Shown piece after piece: positions 63,873 to 64,000 of a stretch of DNA of 64,000 nucleotides. A model generated the notes under the pieces. That model ran no database searches. It had not been told where the DNA came from and saw only the letters and a list, made by a program, of their open reading frames with translations. The first letter of the stretch is position 1. Each line of letters starts with the position of its first letter. The stretch covers positions 113,434 through 177,433 of the forward strand of contig JAUIJE010000019.1 of assembly GCA_030431455.1 (NCBI GenBank), written 5' to 3'. This DNA is from a bacterium (lineage in GTDB: Bacteria; Myxococcota; UBA727; JAUIJE01). The position numbers and the translations under genes are program-made.

Positions 63873-64000
63873 TGTCTGGGCTTGCCCCGATTTAGTGGAC
63901 GGTTTGTCTATGCAGCCAAGGCTGGCCGCTTGAAGTTTAGCTCAAACCCTACCGGGCTTTCGTAGCCGATGCTCGAGTGGCGCCGGTAGGGGTTGTAGAA
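63873..64000. mobile_element. IS3-family insertion sequence, left end
   Basis: TGTCTGGGCTTGCCCCGATT is a plausible terminal repeat, followed 35 bases later by the C-terminus of an IS3-type transposase on the minus strand. The rest of the element lies beyond the window edge. Confidence 0.65.
63908..64000 (-). CDS. IS3-family transposase (OrfB) C-terminus, partial
   Basis: The minus strand from the window edge reads FYNPYRRHSSIGYESPVGFE then LNFKRPALAA and TAG. The YNPxRRHSSIGYxSP block is the diagnostic end of the DDE integrase core of IS3-family OrfB. The start lies outside the window. Confidence 0.85.
   Translation of the reverse strand, partial: FYNPYRRHSSIGYESPVGFELNFKRPALAA

Noticed and set aside
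1..64000. tRNA, rRNA, riboswitch or origin
   Set aside because: No cloverleaf, ribosomal or known riboswitch pattern was recognised by eye, and the few DnaA-like words are scattered in genes and not clustered.

Overview
The window looks like a piece of a Myxococcota-type (deltaproteobacterial-grade) chromosome. Signs are very high G+C, many lipoproteins with Gly-Asp or Pro-Glu linkers, cysteine-rich lipoproteins, MYXO-CTERM-like C-terminal sorting tails, a PilZ protein, CotH and VanY surface proteins, and a GldA/GldFG/DUF4340 transporter. No rRNA or tRNA gene was seen, and I cannot name a genus.

Left third (1-33 kb). A run of TPR lipoproteins with a beta-barrel protein (1-6.2 kb) is followed by a three-gene Gld-like ABC operon (6.4-11.4 kb). 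Next come a STAND-type regulator overlapping darP, and a gamma-carbonic anhydrase / aminomuconate-semialdehyde dehydrogenase / aminomuconate deaminase / ketopentenoate hydratase set that looks like the lower 3-hydroxyanthranilate (kynurenine) or aminophenol catabolic branch. After these are a large lipoprotein with a somatomedin-B-like domain, a ferritin-like protein, a Pro-Glu repeat protein, an unrecognised two-gene unit translationally coupled to a TSUP permease, an ABC1/UbiB kinase, a VanY-like peptidase and a trypsin-like protease.

Middle (33-54.6 kb). Here are lgt, a CotH-kinase lipoprotein, mutH coupled to a HAD phosphatase and followed by a PilZ gene, xseA/xseB, a flavin reductase, a 1126-residue beta-propeller-like lipoprotein, a radical SAM protein, a peptidoglycan amidase, and small enzymes (GFA, DUF1801, GNAT and YdeI families). 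A MarR regulator coupled to an NAD(P)-binding oxidoreductase closes the region, with a clear palindromic operator.

Right end (about 54.7-64 kb). This is the unusual part. Nine copies or fragments of a ~281-bp structured repeat, all in the same orientation, separate single genes or gene pairs lying on either strand. The repeat ends are complementary (RNCCAAT at the left, ATTRRRY at the right) and resemble integron attC R boxes with one changed base. The cassettes carry lipoproteins, MYXO-CTERM-like proteins, an RHH-like membrane protein, an SMI1/KNR4 protein, an orphan antitoxin with its toxin cut off, and a Thg1-like/polynucleotide-kinase RNA-repair pair. Three minus-strand genes take their C-terminal codons and stop from the repeat. 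An IS3-family element interrupts the last cassette at the window edge. No integrase is visible, so a mobile cassette array is an inference from structure.

A second genome-scale signal is a palindromic word, CARTGNCAYTG, with its half form TGACATTG. It is scattered through coding sequence far more often than base composition predicts, and I found it nowhere in the cassette array.
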